The notes under the pieces are model-generated. The model worked only from the letters and a program-made list of their open reading frames with translations, was not told the DNA's origin and did no database searches. Position numbers and translations under genes: made by a program. From contig NZ_CP117259.1 of the NCBI RefSeq assembly GCF_003240565.2, positions 1-64,000 on the forward strand: DNA of 64,000 nucleotides, written 5' to 3'. Position 1 is the first letter of the stretch, and each line of letters starts with the position of its first letter. Below, piece after piece: positions 43,844 to 52,770 of the stretch. The stretch is from Rhizobium tumorigenes. GTDB taxonomy: Bacteria > Pseudomonadota > Alphaproteobacteria > Rhizobiales > Rhizobiaceae.

Positions 43844-45301
43844 TCAGGACGCCGGCGTCATCCCGGAGAGGACCGATTTTGCCCATCTGACGGCAGCGTC
43901 GTAATCCGGAAATTGCGTGGTATCTACATCGTAGACCGGGCCTATTGCGGAGGGGCCAGCTCGCTTGGCGAGTTCGATCAGTTCCGGGATATAGGAAGCC
44001 CCGGGATGGCCGGGAAGGCGTTTCTCCAGCCTGGCAGCATATCGCTCTGCCAGGATCTCTCCCGGAGCGTGACACCAGATTTCGGCAATGTCCGTGGCGC
44101 CGGACATTTCTATATGCTCCTTGAGGAGTTCGAGCGCCTGGAAGCCGAACCACGCATCGACGATGAAGGTTGAACCATCGGGCGCATCCCGGATAACTGA
44201 CCATATCGCCTTGTAGCTCGCCTTGCCGAGCGTCCGGTTGAACAGGCGGTCGACGTCTTCGATATATTCGAGAAAGGGGTTCTTGACCGTATCGAGGGCA
44301 AGGATCGGCCATCCCGTCGCCTCGGACACCGCATGCGAGAGACGGCTCTTGCCCGATGCGGGTATGCCATTGACCATGAGCACGCGCTTGCCGCTGGCCT
44401 GGCGCGAAGGCCAGCCTTGCCGCTGCCTCGCGAGTTCGTGGGCTGCGAGCCCTGCGCCGACTATGCCCGCATCGTCACCGAGTGCTGCGGCACTGACCGG
44501 CGTGCAGTTCCAGCCTGACACGGCCGGAAGAAACGCCAGCGCATCGACTGCCGCCTGGCCCATGCCTCCGCCGAGCAGCAGCATTGCCGGATCGAAGGCT
44601 GCCGATAGTGTTCCGAGCGCCGCGCGAAGCGGTCCCGCCCAGTTCCTGATGACGCCGAGGGCGCGGTCGTCTCCGTCCCGGGCCTCGCTGAGGATATCCT
44701 CGAACCGCGTTCCTGCCGGATATCCGGCTTCGTCGAGGTGGCGCCCAAGCGCGGTTCCCGACGATTCGGTTTCGACGCATCCCACCTGTCCGCAGATGCA
44801 TTGCCGGCCGCCGTGGTTGACGACGATATGGCCAAGCTGCCCGGCACTTTGCTTGCCGTTGACGATACGCCCGTTTTCCATCGCCGCGCCGCCGATTCCA
44901 GTGCCGATCGTCAGCATCACGGCACTGCGGGCGCCGCGTGCCGCGCCGACGCCGGTCTCGCCGAGCAGTGCCATGCTGCAGTCGTTGGCAACGGCCACCG
45001 GCTTGCCGAACGCGCTTTCGATCAGCGTCTTGAAATCGCAGCTCGACAGATCGAGATAACCGCCGGACAGCACGGCCCCCGCATGGGCATCGACGCGCCC
45101 GGGAACGCCGATGCCGATGGCTACGGCTTGCGGGCCATCGATCTCGCGGATGAGGCCCGAGATGATGTCGATGGCCGTTTCCCGGTCGCGGCTCCCGGGA
45201 ACGATCCTCTTGCTCAGGATCTCTCCGGTCGCCGAGATCAGTGCAGCGCGAATATTCGTGCCGCCGATATCGACGCCGATTGCACATTGCTGCGTTTTCA
45301 T
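43844..45301 (-). CDS. ROK sugar kinase fused to a P-loop kinase domain
   Basis: This 485-residue two-domain protein is unusual. Residues 1-295 are a ROK kinase: GVDIGGTNIRAALI (ATP loop), VANDC (catalytic Asp107), GTGIGGAA, and the zinc motif with His158, Cys168, Cys170 and Cys175. Residues 305-480 form a separate P-loop domain (RVLMVNGIPASGKS, Walker A at 312-319) resembling chloramphenicol-phosphotransferase/AAA_33 kinases. It is followed on the same strand by... its partner lies upstream: an aldolase gene ends 15 bases before this start. Two successive phosphorylations by one protein, feeding the bisphosphate aldolase, is a plausible inference. Confidence 0.88.
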   Translation of the reverse strand: MKTQQCAIGVDIGGTNIRAALISATGEILSKRIVPGSRDRETAIDIISGLIREIDGPQAVAIGIGVPGRVDAHAGAVLSGGYLDLSSCDFKTLIESAFGKPVAVANDCSMALLGETGVGAARGARSAVMLTIGTGIGGAAMENGRIVNGKQSAGQLGHIVVNHGGRQCICGQVGCVETESSGTALGRHLDEAGYPAGTRFEDILSEARDGDDRALGVIRNWAGPLRAALGTLSAAFDPAMLLLGGGMGQAAVDALAFLPAVSGWNCTPVSAAALGDDAGIVGAGLAAHELARQRQGWPSRQASGKRVLMVNGIPASGKSRLSHAVSEATGWPILALDTVKNPFLEYIEDVDRLFNRTLGKASYKAIWSVIRDAPDGSTFIVDAWFGFQALELLKEHIEMSGATDIAEIWCHAPGEILAERYAARLEKRLPGHPGASYIPELIELAKRAGPSAIGPVYDVDTTQFPDYDAAVRWAKSVLSGMTPAS

Positions 45302-45316
45302 GTCTGCGACCGGACC

Positions 45317-46234
45317 TTATGCTGCCTTGCTGGTGCGCGTATTGTAATAGCGCGCAATGATCGCCTGGATATCCTTCAATCTCGAAACCGCGATCGTCGA
45401 AAGCTTCTTTTCCGAGATTTCCCGGTCGATCGAGATGCAGTCCTTCCACAGCGAACGGCCTGCAATGACGCCCGAAGCGCCGTTCTTCATGGCAGCCTCG
45501 ACCTGGACGAGAAAGGTCTCGTGGTCGACCCCGGCCGACAGCACGGCCCATGGAACATTGCCGGCAAGCCTGGTGATGTTGGCGCAGGCTTCTTCTGAGC
45601 CAGGGTAAGGAATCTTCAGCACTTTGGAACCCAGCTCCAGGCAGGCACGCGACCCATCGAAGATCAGAGCAGGTACTTTCGCTTCGTATTCCGCAGGGCT
45701 TTCACCTTCGAGCCGGTAGGTCAGGAACTCGACGACGAGCAGCAGATCCTCGCGACCGAAATCTTCGATGAAGTGCTTCAATGTTGCAAGGTTCTGGGTG
45801 TTGGCCTCCGGCACATCCATGCGCAGATAGACCATGATCTTGCCGCCAGTGCCGCCAAGCTGGCGAACGCGCCGGGCATCGATGCCTTCCACCATCTTGG
45901 AAATTCGGTAGCCCTCCGGCGATGTGTCCCAACCGGATGCGTCTAGGCCGATCAGAAGCCCGGTGTCGCGCGGAAGAATGCCGCGATCGACGAGATGCGG
46001 TACCGCGCAGATCGGATCGACCAGCACGCAGCCGGCATGGGCGGCGAGGTGGCGGGTAATATCGGCCTTGGTATCGCCGAGCATGTCGTTGCCGATCTTC
46101 GCCTGCTCCTCGGGCGTGGAGGCGAGAAGCGACCGCATTCCGCCGCGCTGGTCGCACGCGATCACCATCATTGCGCCGTTGGCTCCGCAGATTTGCTGAT
46201 ACGCGCGCTGTTCCGCTGTCGTCATGGCTGTCAT
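45317..46234 (-). CDS. Class I aldolase of the LacD/YihT (tagatose-bisphosphate) family
   Basis: This 305-residue TIM-barrel aldolase probably cleaves a ketose phosphate or bisphosphate to two trioses. Features are MVIACDQRGGMRSLL at the N-terminus, the Schiff-base lysine region GSKVLKIPYPGS, WAVLSAGVDHETF and GASGVIAGRSLWKD. These fit tagatose-1,6-bisphosphate and sulfofructose-phosphate aldolases. The ATG at 46234 has AGGGAG eight bases upstream. It is divergent from the SorC regulator and is followed by the ROK/P-loop kinase. Nothing nearby supports a sulfosugar pathway. Confidence 0.83.
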   Translation of the reverse strand: MTAMTTAEQRAYQQICGANGAMMVIACDQRGGMRSLLASTPEEQAKIGNDMLGDTKADITRHLAAHAGCVLVDPICAVPHLVDRGILPRDTGLLIGLDASGWDTSPEGYRISKMVEGIDARRVRQLGGTGGKIMVYLRMDVPEANTQNLATLKHFIEDFGREDLLLVVEFLTYRLEGESPAEYEAKVPALIFDGSRACLELGSKVLKIPYPGSEEACANITRLAGNVPWAVLSAGVDHETFLVQVEAAMKNGASGVIAGRSLWKDCISIDREISEKKLSTIAVSRLKDIQAIIARYYNTRTSKAA

Positions 46235-46432
46235 CACATCTACTCCCTGTCCGCTGAATTATGGGCGGTTGCTGATCAATTGCTCGACGGAGCCTCTGAA
46301 AACGGTCACAATTCTGCTATGCGCCACCGGGTGCGGTTGGCGATTGGATAGCCTTGATTTTTAGGCATTTCGGCAGGATTGCGGTTTAGCCGCTTTTCAG
46401 CGATAACTCCTCCAAGTCACGTTCATGTAACA

Positions 46433-46449
46433 CGTTTCAGAAAGGAATT
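46433..46449. promoter_or_regulatory. Shared 17-base motif, copy 1 (before sorC-type gene)
   Basis: CGTTTCAGAAAGGAATT here and CGTTTCAGGAAGAAATT at 47455-47471 agree at 15 of 17 positions. They lie in the two promoter regions of this locus. The first overlaps the regulator's ribosome-binding site, which would suit autoregulation. Part of the likeness could come from that site's purine-rich composition. Confidence 0.45.
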
Positions 46450-46455
46450 GCAAGA

Positions 46456-47409
46456 GTGCCTCCGCTGCCTTCGCAAGAAACTCCGGCATCGCGCGCCATG
46501 CTGCACATGGTTGCAAAGCTGCACTATGAGGCAGACATGTCGCAGGTCGACATTGCCAGGAAGGTGGGTGTCTCGACGGCAACGGTGTCCCGCCTGCTGC
46601 AGAAGGCCCGTGCAGTCGGGATTGTCAGGATCGAAGTTCTGGACCTTGCGTCACCGGACGAGATCAGGCTCGAACTGATCGACGCGCTCAAGCTGAAACG
46701 CGCTGCAGTGATCGATACGCCCGCGTCGGGGGTTCTGGGGTCCCTAGCCGCACCCTTGGGAAACCTGCTGAAAGAAGAGGGCCTCGGATCCGGCTCGGTG
46801 CTTGGCATAGGCTGGGGGAGGGCCATTCGCGAAGTGCTGATGGTTGGCCTGCCCCGTATTCCAGGCATGCTGGTGGTGCCGTTGAACGGCGGCATGCAGC
46901 AGGCGGCGCAGCACTTCCAGATCAATGAGTTTGTCCGCCTGGCTGCCGAACATGTCGGTGGCACGCCCCGGTTCCTGCACGCGCCGTATCTCTCTTCGAC
47001 GGATTTGCGCGAGGCTTTTCTCAGCGACCCCTTCGTGCGCGAGACCACCGGCTTATGGGACCGCATGGATTGCTGCATCGTTGGAATAGGACTTCCACAC
47101 GCCATAAATCCACCCGAGGCGAGTGCCGCCACGCTGAACGAGCAGGCGCTGAGTGCCGTCGGCGATGTCATCCGCCACTATGTCGACATCGATGGCCGGA
47201 TGCTGACCTGGGTAGGCGAGGAGCGGATGATTGCAGCGTCGCCCGAGCAATTGCGTCGTACCGGATTGGCGATTGGCGTCGTTGCCACCGTAGAGAAGGC
47301 GGCCGGCGTCATCGGCGCAGTGCGCGCGGGCATGATCAATGCCCTCGTTACGGACACCGCCACCGCGCAAGCCATCCTCGACATTCTGCGCGCGGAAGCG
47401 ACCAACTGA
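46456..47409 (+). CDS. SorC-family sugar-responsive regulator
   Basis: This 317-residue regulator has an N-terminal helix-turn-helix (MSQVDIARKVGVSTATVSRLLQ) and a large C-terminal sugar-phosphate-binding domain (GSVLGIGWGRAIREVL, CIVGIGLPH, LAIGVVATVEKAAGVIGAV). It sits between the divergent aldolase-kinase pair and the importer, so it most likely controls both, sensing a phosphorylated ketose. It starts with GTG at 46456; AAGGAA is eight bases upstream. Confidence 0.88.
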   Translation: MPPLPSQETPASRAMLHMVAKLHYEADMSQVDIARKVGVSTATVSRLLQKARAVGIVRIEVLDLASPDEIRLELIDALKLKRAAVIDTPASGVLGSLAAPLGNLLKEEGLGSGSVLGIGWGRAIREVLMVGLPRIPGMLVVPLNGGMQQAAQHFQINEFVRLAAEHVGGTPRFLHAPYLSSTDLREAFLSDPFVRETTGLWDRMDCCIVGIGLPHAINPPEASAATLNEQALSAVGDVIRHYVDIDGRMLTWVGEERMIAASPEQLRRTGLAIGVVATVEKAAGVIGAVRAGMINALVTDTATAQAILDILRAEATN

Positions 47410-47454
47410 GCACTGCGAAAAGTCCCTTCGCAACTATGCAAAAGTAAAGAAATT

Positions 47455-47471
47455 CGTTTCAGGAAGAAATT
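47455..47471. promoter_or_regulatory. Shared 17-base motif, copy 2 (before the Frc-type importer)
   Basis: This copy (CGTTTCAGGAAGAAATT) matches the motif at 46433-46449 in 15 of 17 bases and is framed by GAAATT (47449-47454) and AATTTC (47468-47473) arms. It is about 100 bases before the importer operon and is a candidate SorC-regulator site. Confidence 0.45.
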
Positions 47472-47572
47472 TCACTTGACGAGAGGTGCGTCTCGGCATG
47501 AGGATCAAGCCGGCCGGTTTCCAGGAGGGGACGCCGTCTAGCATAGAACACCAGCTCATAATGGAGGAGACT

Positions 47573-48565
47573 ATGAAGCGTCGTTCATTCTTCAAGGTTG
47601 CCGCTGCTGCGGCAATTGTCACATCCACAGCCCTGACCGCAGGTCACGCCGGCGCTGCGGACAAGAAATACACAATCGCACTCGTACCCGGCCTGACCAC
47701 AGACGCTTTCTACATCACCATGCGCAAGGGTGCCGAGGCTGCTGCCAAGGCTGTTGGCGCTCAGCTGGTGTTCCAGGGTGCCCCGGATTTCAATCCGGTC
47801 ACGCAGGTGCCGGTACTGGACGCCGTCATTGCCAAAAAGCCTGATGCCATCCTGATCGCCCCGACCGACAAGGACCAGCTGGTCCAGCCGCTGAAAAAAG
47901 CGAACGACGCCGGTATTCCGGTTATCACTGTCGATACGTTCATCGGCACGGGCGTGTACCAGACCGGCGCCGGCAATGCCGATTTCCCGCTCTCCTACAT
48001 CGCATCCGATAATGTGCTCGGCGGTGAAATCGCTGCCCGCGCGCTGGCAACTGCCGTTGGCGACAAGGGCAAGGTCTATGTCTCGAACGTCAAGCCGGGC
48101 GTCTCGACGACCGACCAGCGCGAGCAGGGCTTCAAGAAGGAAATGGCCGCCAACCATCCGAACATCCAGGTGCTCGACACGCAGTTCAACGACAACGATG
48201 CCAACAAGGCGGCGTCCCAGGTTCAGGCGGTATTTGCCCGTAACCCGGATCTCGTCGGTGTGTTCGGCGCAAACCTGTTTTCGGCTCTCGGATCGGCCAC
48301 AGGCGTCAAGCAGGCTGGCAAGACGGGCGCGGTCAAGGTCGTTGCCTTCGACGCACCGACCAGCATGGTCGACAATCTCAAGTCCGGCCTGGTGGATGTT
48401 GCCATCGCCCAGCATCCGGCTGAGATCGGCTATTTCGGTGTCATGGCCGCCTATGCGCACCTGACCGGCAATTCCATCCCGACCGCAATCGGCACGGGCT
48501 TTACCATCATCAACAAGGCCAATGTCTCCGACCCCAAGGTCGCGAAGTACATCTACTCTGACTAA
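47573..48565 (+). CDS. Frc/ribose-type ABC importer, periplasmic sugar-binding protein
   Basis: This 330-residue Peripla_BP_4 protein has a signal peptide (MKRRSFFKVAAAAAIVTSTA, cleavage near GHAGA-AD; the RR may allow Tat export). It contains ALVPGLTTDAFYITMRKGAE, ILIAPTDKDQLVQPL, VITVDTFIG and VVAFDAPTSMVDNL. It begins an SBP-permease-ATPase operon arranged like the S. meliloti fructose (frcBCA) system, as I recall it. The ATG at 47573 follows GGAGGAG. A hairpin follows its stop codon. Confidence 0.9.
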   Translation: MKRRSFFKVAAAAAIVTSTALTAGHAGAADKKYTIALVPGLTTDAFYITMRKGAEAAAKAVGAQLVFQGAPDFNPVTQVPVLDAVIAKKPDAILIAPTDKDQLVQPLKKANDAGIPVITVDTFIGTGVYQTGAGNADFPLSYIASDNVLGGEIAARALATAVGDKGKVYVSNVKPGVSTTDQREQGFKKEMAANHPNIQVLDTQFNDNDANKAASQVQAVFARNPDLVGVFGANLFSALGSATGVKQAGKTGAVKVVAFDAPTSMVDNLKSGLVDVAIAQHPAEIGYFGVMAAYAHLTGNSIPTAIGTGFTIINKANVSDPKVAKYIYSD

Positions 48566-48574
48566 TCCAAAGGG

Positions 48575-48606
48575 CGCCCGCGGTCGGTCTCTATCCTCCG
48601 CGGGCG
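48575..48606 (+). other. Intercistronic hairpin after the Frc-type binding-protein gene
   Basis: CGCCCGCGG (48575-48583) and CCGCGGGCG (48598-48606) form a perfect 9-bp stem over a 14-base loop, followed by GTTT. It may partially terminate or stabilize the binding-protein mRNA before the permease gene. Confidence 0.6.
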
Positions 48607-48670
48607 GTTTCCAGCGTCAATTTGTAACGCATGCAGCCTTAGGCCGCAGGCCCTGCTCCTGGATGAAAAA

Positions 48671-49735
48671 ATGACAAGCACTGTCGAAACCCCGCCGAAG
48701 GCGGACCTGCATGTCGCGCCGCAGGCGGACCATGCCGACCAGACCAAAAGCCTGATCACACGGATCGCCCAATTGCGTGCCTGGTTGTTTCTCGCCGCGC
48801 TGATCCTGGTGTTCGAGATCTGGTCACGACTTTCGTTCGGCGGAACATTCGTGTTCTCGCCTTTCAACTGGCAGTCGATCGCCATCTTCGCCGTTGCGCC
48901 ACTGCTTCTCGCCATCGGCCAGACCTTCGTCATCATTTCGGGCGGCATCGATCTGTCGATGGGCTTCATCATGGGGCTTGCCGCAGTGGTGGCCGCCCAC
49001 ATGACCAATATCGCCGGCCTCTACATGCCGTTGCCGGCTGCCATGGTCATCGGCATTCTCGTCGCCATCCTGGTCGCCACCATTCCGGGCGTGGTCAACG
49101 GGCTGCTGATATCGCGGCTGAAGGTTCCGCCCTTCATCGGCACGCTTGGCATGTTTGGCGTTGCACGCGGCGCGGCTTTCCTGCTCGCTGGTGGAACGAC
49201 GGTGCCGGTCAACAACGACTATTTCGCCATCCTGGGCAACGGCCGCATCTTCGGCATTCCCTATCTGGTCATCGTCACGGCGGTGTTTGTGCTGCTCATG
49301 CATTACCTGCTCAGCCAGACCCGCTTCGGCCAGCATAACTACGCGATCGGCGCCAATGCACAGGCTGCCCGTCGCGCCGGGATCGATATCAAGCGCCATC
49401 TGATGCGGCTTTACATGCTGTCGTCGGCCTGTGCCGGCCTCGGCGGAGCGCTCTATGCCGCGCGTTTCACGGCAGGTGCTGCCCAGGCGGGCGAACCGCT
49501 GTTGCTCGATTGCGTTGCGGCCGTGGTCATCGGCGGCGCCAGCCTCTTTGGCGGATCCGGGTCGATCCTCGGAACCGTTGCCGGCGCGCTGGTCATCGCC
49601 GTTATCCAGTACGGTCTCGTCTTCCTCAATGTCGAACCCTTCTGGCAGTTCATCGCCGTTGGCGTCGTCATCATCATTTCGGTTCTCATTGACCAGGCCC
49701 AGCGCCGGTTCACCGGAGCAAAGCAAGATGAATAG
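48671..49735 (+). CDS. Frc/ribose-type ABC importer, permease
   Basis: This 354-residue permease of the RbsC/FrcC family has a polar 35-residue N-terminus, then eight to ten hydrophobic helices. It has IGQTFVIISGGIDLSMGFIMG, VVNGLLISRLKVPPFIGTLG and the GGASLFGGSGSILG loop. It overlaps the ATPase gene by 8 bases. Confidence 0.91.
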   Translation: MTSTVETPPKADLHVAPQADHADQTKSLITRIAQLRAWLFLAALILVFEIWSRLSFGGTFVFSPFNWQSIAIFAVAPLLLAIGQTFVIISGGIDLSMGFIMGLAAVVAAHMTNIAGLYMPLPAAMVIGILVAILVATIPGVVNGLLISRLKVPPFIGTLGMFGVARGAAFLLAGGTTVPVNNDYFAILGNGRIFGIPYLVIVTAVFVLLMHYLLSQTRFGQHNYAIGANAQAARRAGIDIKRHLMRLYMLSSACAGLGGALYAARFTAGAAQAGEPLLLDCVAAVVIGGASLFGGSGSILGTVAGALVIAVIQYGLVFLNVEPFWQFIAVGVVIIISVLIDQAQRRFTGAKQDE

Positions 49736-50474
49736 CCAGACCCCCCTGCTCGAAGTCCGAAACCTGTCCCGCAGCTTCGGCGCGGTCAAAGCGCTGGAAA
49801 ACTGCTCCCTGGTCGTCCATCCCGGCGAGGTGGTAGCTCTGGCCGGAGACAATGGCGCCGGCAAGACGACGATGATCAAGACGATTTCGGGCGTCTATCC
49901 GCCGACGTCCGGCGACATCCTCATCGAGGGCAAGCCTGTGTCGTTTTCATCGCCGCAGGACGCGCGGGAGAAAGGCATCGAGACGATCTACCAGGACTTG
50001 GCGCTTGCCGATAACCTCACCATCGGTGCCAACATCTTCCTCGGCCGCGAGCCGATGAAAAAGGTCTTCGGCTTCCTGCCGGTGATCGATCGCCAGGCTA
50101 TGGCCGAGGCCGCCCGCAAGACGATGGCAACATTGGATTTCCACGTAAAACGGCTCGATGCGCCGGTCAGCAACTTTTCCGGCGGCCAGCGCCAGGCGGT
50201 GGCAATAGGCCGTGCCGTCTACTGGAATGCCCGCATCCTGATCATGGATGAGCCGACGGCAGCGCTCGGCGTGCCCGAGCAGCGCAAGGTCGTGGCGCTC
50301 ATCAAATCCCTGAAAGCGCAGGGAAGAGGCGTGGTTTTCATCTCCCATAACCTGCAGGATATCTTTGCCGTCTCGGACCGGATCGTCGTCCTCCGCCGCG
50401 GCATCGTCGCCGGCGAAAGAAAGATTGCCGAAACCACCCATGACGAGATCGTCAAGCTGATGATCGGCGGATAG
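49728..50474 (+). CDS. Frc-type ABC importer, single-domain ATPase
   Basis: This 248-residue ATPase has one ABC domain only: Walker A GDNGAGKTT, signature FSGGQRQAVAIGRAV, Walker B ILIMDEPTAAL and the H-loop FISHN. One domain instead of the two of RbsA is typical of FrcA-like importers, which work as ATPase dimers. The start at 49728 (MNSQTPLLEV) is chosen because earlier codons lie in the permease coding region in another frame. Confidence 0.91.
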   Translation: MNSQTPLLEVRNLSRSFGAVKALENCSLVVHPGEVVALAGDNGAGKTTMIKTISGVYPPTSGDILIEGKPVSFSSPQDAREKGIETIYQDLALADNLTIGANIFLGREPMKKVFGFLPVIDRQAMAEAARKTMATLDFHVKRLDAPVSNFSGGQRQAVAIGRAVYWNARILIMDEPTAALGVPEQRKVVALIKSLKAQGRGVVFISHNLQDIFAVSDRIVVLRRGIVAGERKIAETTHDEIVKLMIGG

Positions 50475-50496
50475 TTGCCGGTCGGCTGATTTCTCC

Positions 50497-50520
50497 AAAC
50501 GGCGACGCAGGTCGCCGTTT
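50497..50520 (+). terminator. Hairpin after the Frc-type operon
   Basis: AAACGGCGAC (50497-50506) and GTCGCCGTTT (50511-50520) form a perfect 10-bp stem with a 4-base loop, 22 bases after the ATPase stop. The only T-tract is the last three bases of the stem, so it is a plausible though imperfect terminator. Confidence 0.68.
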
Positions 50521-50687
50521 GTGTGACAGCATGCAAGGGTGCCGGCATTGGCCCTAATAACCCTGCGTAAAAGGTAGCTCATCCCGCAAACAGTACGTTT
50601 TAGGTTGCATCTCCCGTCGGCGGTTCTAGGTTTCTTCCGCAACGCGCTCTTGCACGTTGATCCGCATGATCCGGGAGGAGGAAAATC

Positions 50688-51995
50688 TTGTCAGACCCAG
50701 CCACCACGACCACGGTGCCTTACACGGCCGAGGAAACCCGCCACCGCATCGTTGCGATCATGGCTGCATCTTCGGGCAACCTCGTGGAATGGTTCGATTT
50801 CTACGTCTACGCCTTCACCGCGCTGTATTTCAAAAGCTCGTTTTTCCCCAACCAGGATCCGACGGTCCAGCTGCTGCAGACGGCCGGGGTTTTCGCTGCG
50901 GGCTTCCTGATGCGGCCGATCGGCGGTTGGCTCTTCGGCCGCGTCGCCGATCGTCTCGGGCGCAAGACCTCGATGCTGATCTCGGTGTCGATGATGTGCG
51001 GCGGCTCGCTGATGATCGCGGTCCTGCCGACCTATGCACAGGTCGGCGTCCTCGCGCCCTTCCTGCTGCTGGTCGCACGGTTGATCCAGGGTCTGTCGGT
51101 AGGCGGTGAATACGGCACGACCGCAACCTACATGTCCGAAGTCGCACTGCGCGGCCGGCGCGGCTTCTTCTCGTCTTTCCAGTATGTGACGCTGATCGGC
51201 GGGCAACTGCTGGCGGTGCTGGTGATCGTCGTTATAGAGGCGCTAATGACCAGCGAGCAGATCACCGAGTGGGGCTGGCGCATTCCATTCGCAATCGGTG
51301 CCGTCGCGGCCGTCGTATCGATTTTCCTGCGTCGCACCCTGACCGAGACCCAGAAAGCTGAAACCCGCAACAGCAAGGAAGCGGGCTCGCTCTCGGCACT
51401 TTTCCGCAACCATACCCCCGCCTTCCTGACGGTCCTCGGCTACACCGCCGGCGGGTCGCTGATCTTTTACACCTTCACCACCTACATGCAGAAATATCTT
51501 GTCAACACGGTCCACATGCCGGTGAAAACGGCGAGCTACGTGATGACCGTGGCGCTGTTCCTCTACATGTGCATGCAGCCGATATTCGGTGCCCTGTCAG
51601 ATCGGATCGGCCGCCGCAACAACATGCTGCTGTTCGGCGGGCTCGGCACTCTCTGCACGTTGCCGATCCTCGTCACGCTGCAACACGTCACCGATCCCGT
51701 CATAGCCGGCATCCTGATTGTGGTCGCACTCGCCATCGTCAGCTTCTACACTTCGATCAGCGGCATCGTGAAAGCCGAGATGTTTCCGGCCGAAGTGCGC
51801 GCGCTTGGCGTGGGTCTCGCTTATGCCGTGGGCAACGCTATCTTCGGCGGCTCCGCAGAATTCGTGGCGCTATCGATGAAAAACGCCGGAAACGAGCAGC
51901 TGTTTTACTGGTACGTCACCATCATGATGATCATCGCGTTCCTCGTCGCCCTAAGACTCCCCCGCCAGGCACGCTACTTGCACGACGATCATTAA
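50688..51995 (+). CDS. MFS metabolite:H+ symporter (KgtP/ProP type)
   Basis: This 435-residue transporter has twelve predicted helices. The MHS-family signature [14 protein letters not shown] is in helix 1, the loop motif [14 protein letters not shown] follows helix 2, and [20 protein letters not shown] is in helix 4. These fit alpha-ketoglutarate or dicarboxylate symporters. It starts with TTG at 50688, preceded by a strong GGGAGGAGG at a suitable distance. It stands alone, so the substrate is inferred from the family only. Confidence 0.87.
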   Translation: MSDPATTTTVPYTAEETRHRIVAIMAASSGNLVEWFDFYVYAFTALYFKSSFFPNQDPTVQLLQTAGVFAAGFLMRPIGGWLFGRVADRLGRKTSMLISVSMMCGGSLMIAVLPTYAQVGVLAPFLLLVARLIQGLSVGGEYGTTATYMSEVALRGRRGFFSSFQYVTLIGGQLLAVLVIVVIEALMTSEQITEWGWRIPFAIGAVAAVVSIFLRRTLTETQKAETRNSKEAGSLSALFRNHTPAFLTVLGYTAGGSLIFYTFTTYMQKYLVNTVHMPVKTASYVMTVALFLYMCMQPIFGALSDRIGRRNNMLLFGGLGTLCTLPILVTLQHVTDPVIAGILIVVALAIVSFYTSISGIVKAEMFPAEVRALGVGLAYAVGNAIFGGSAEFVALSMKNAGNEQLFYWYVTIMMIIAFLVALRLPRQARYLHDDH

Positions 51996-52053
51996 GTAAG
52001 GGCGGGTTCGCGCCTGAGTATTGCGTGTTTGAGGATCTCGGCAGGAGGTAATG

Positions 52054-52770
52054 ATGGACTGGTCGTGGCGAGGGCTGAGGCGCTCATATCTAACGACGCC
52101 TGTGCTGCTGCGGTCTATTCCGGTCGGTATGGTCATCGCATGCGGCGTGGTTGCCACCAGCTGGACGCATAATTTGCTGAGCAACCATCAGCAACTCGTC
52201 GTCCACGCCTATCAGGTCATAGATACCACCAAAGACGTACTGATCGGCCTCGACGATGCCGAGACGGGACAGCGGGGATACCTGTTGAGTGGAGATAGTC
52301 GTTATCTGGATCCCTACGAGAAGGCCCTGACGAGACTGACTCAACTGCGCACGACCCTGGCGGTATCGATCTCCGACAACACAGTTCAGGTGGAACGGGT
52401 GCGCAGGCTGAATGGTCTGATCGACGAGAAGCTCGCGGACTTGCAGCGATCGATAACCACGCACGACGCCAAGGGTTTCGAGGCGGCAAGGACGATGGAA
52501 CTCGAAATGATGCAGAAAGCCACGATGGACAGCATCCGGCGGGTCATCGGCGATGTGACCGAAACCGAAAAATCACTTCTTGCCGCCCGACAGAAAAAGG
52601 TGGATCGGGATGAGATGCTTATCCGTGTGGTCGCCATCCTCGTCGGTCTCGCATCGTTCCTCACCCGCGCCGGTATTGAAGTCTACCTTGCAAGGACCGG
52701 GCGTGCACCGGTTGCAAGCCCTGCTACAGACGCAGCCGTCCCAAGCCAGAGCTTGGAGAAAGACTGTTGA
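52054..52770 (+). CDS. CHASE3-domain membrane protein without output domain
   Basis: This 238-residue protein has one membrane helix near 20-40 (IPVGMVIACGVVATSW), a helical extracytoplasmic CHASE3 domain (DTTKDVLIGLDDAETGQRGYLLSG, LADLQRSITTHD), a second helix near 195-215 (MLIRVVAILVGLASFLTRAG) and a short cytoplasmic tail. CHASE3 domains normally front kinases or cyclases, but here nothing follows. AGGAGG at 52043-52048 favours the ATG at 52054 over 52051. It may act with a partner kinase encoded elsewhere, or be a truncated sensor. Confidence 0.82.
   Translation: MDWSWRGLRRSYLTTPVLLRSIPVGMVIACGVVATSWTHNLLSNHQQLVVHAYQVIDTTKDVLIGLDDAETGQRGYLLSGDSRYLDPYEKALTRLTQLRTTLAVSISDNTVQVERVRRLNGLIDEKLADLQRSITTHDAKGFEAARTMELEMMQKATMDSIRRVIGDVTETEKSLLAARQKKVDRDEMLIRVVAILVGLASFLTRAGIEVYLARTGRAPVASPATDAAVPSQSLEKDC

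Noticed and set aside
45317..50474. A sulfosugar (sulfoquinovose) pathway suggested by the YihT-like aldolase
   Set aside because: No sulfoquinovosidase, isomerase, YihV-type kinase or sulfolactaldehyde reductase/dehydrogenase is nearby. The importer is Frc-like and the kinase is ROK-type.
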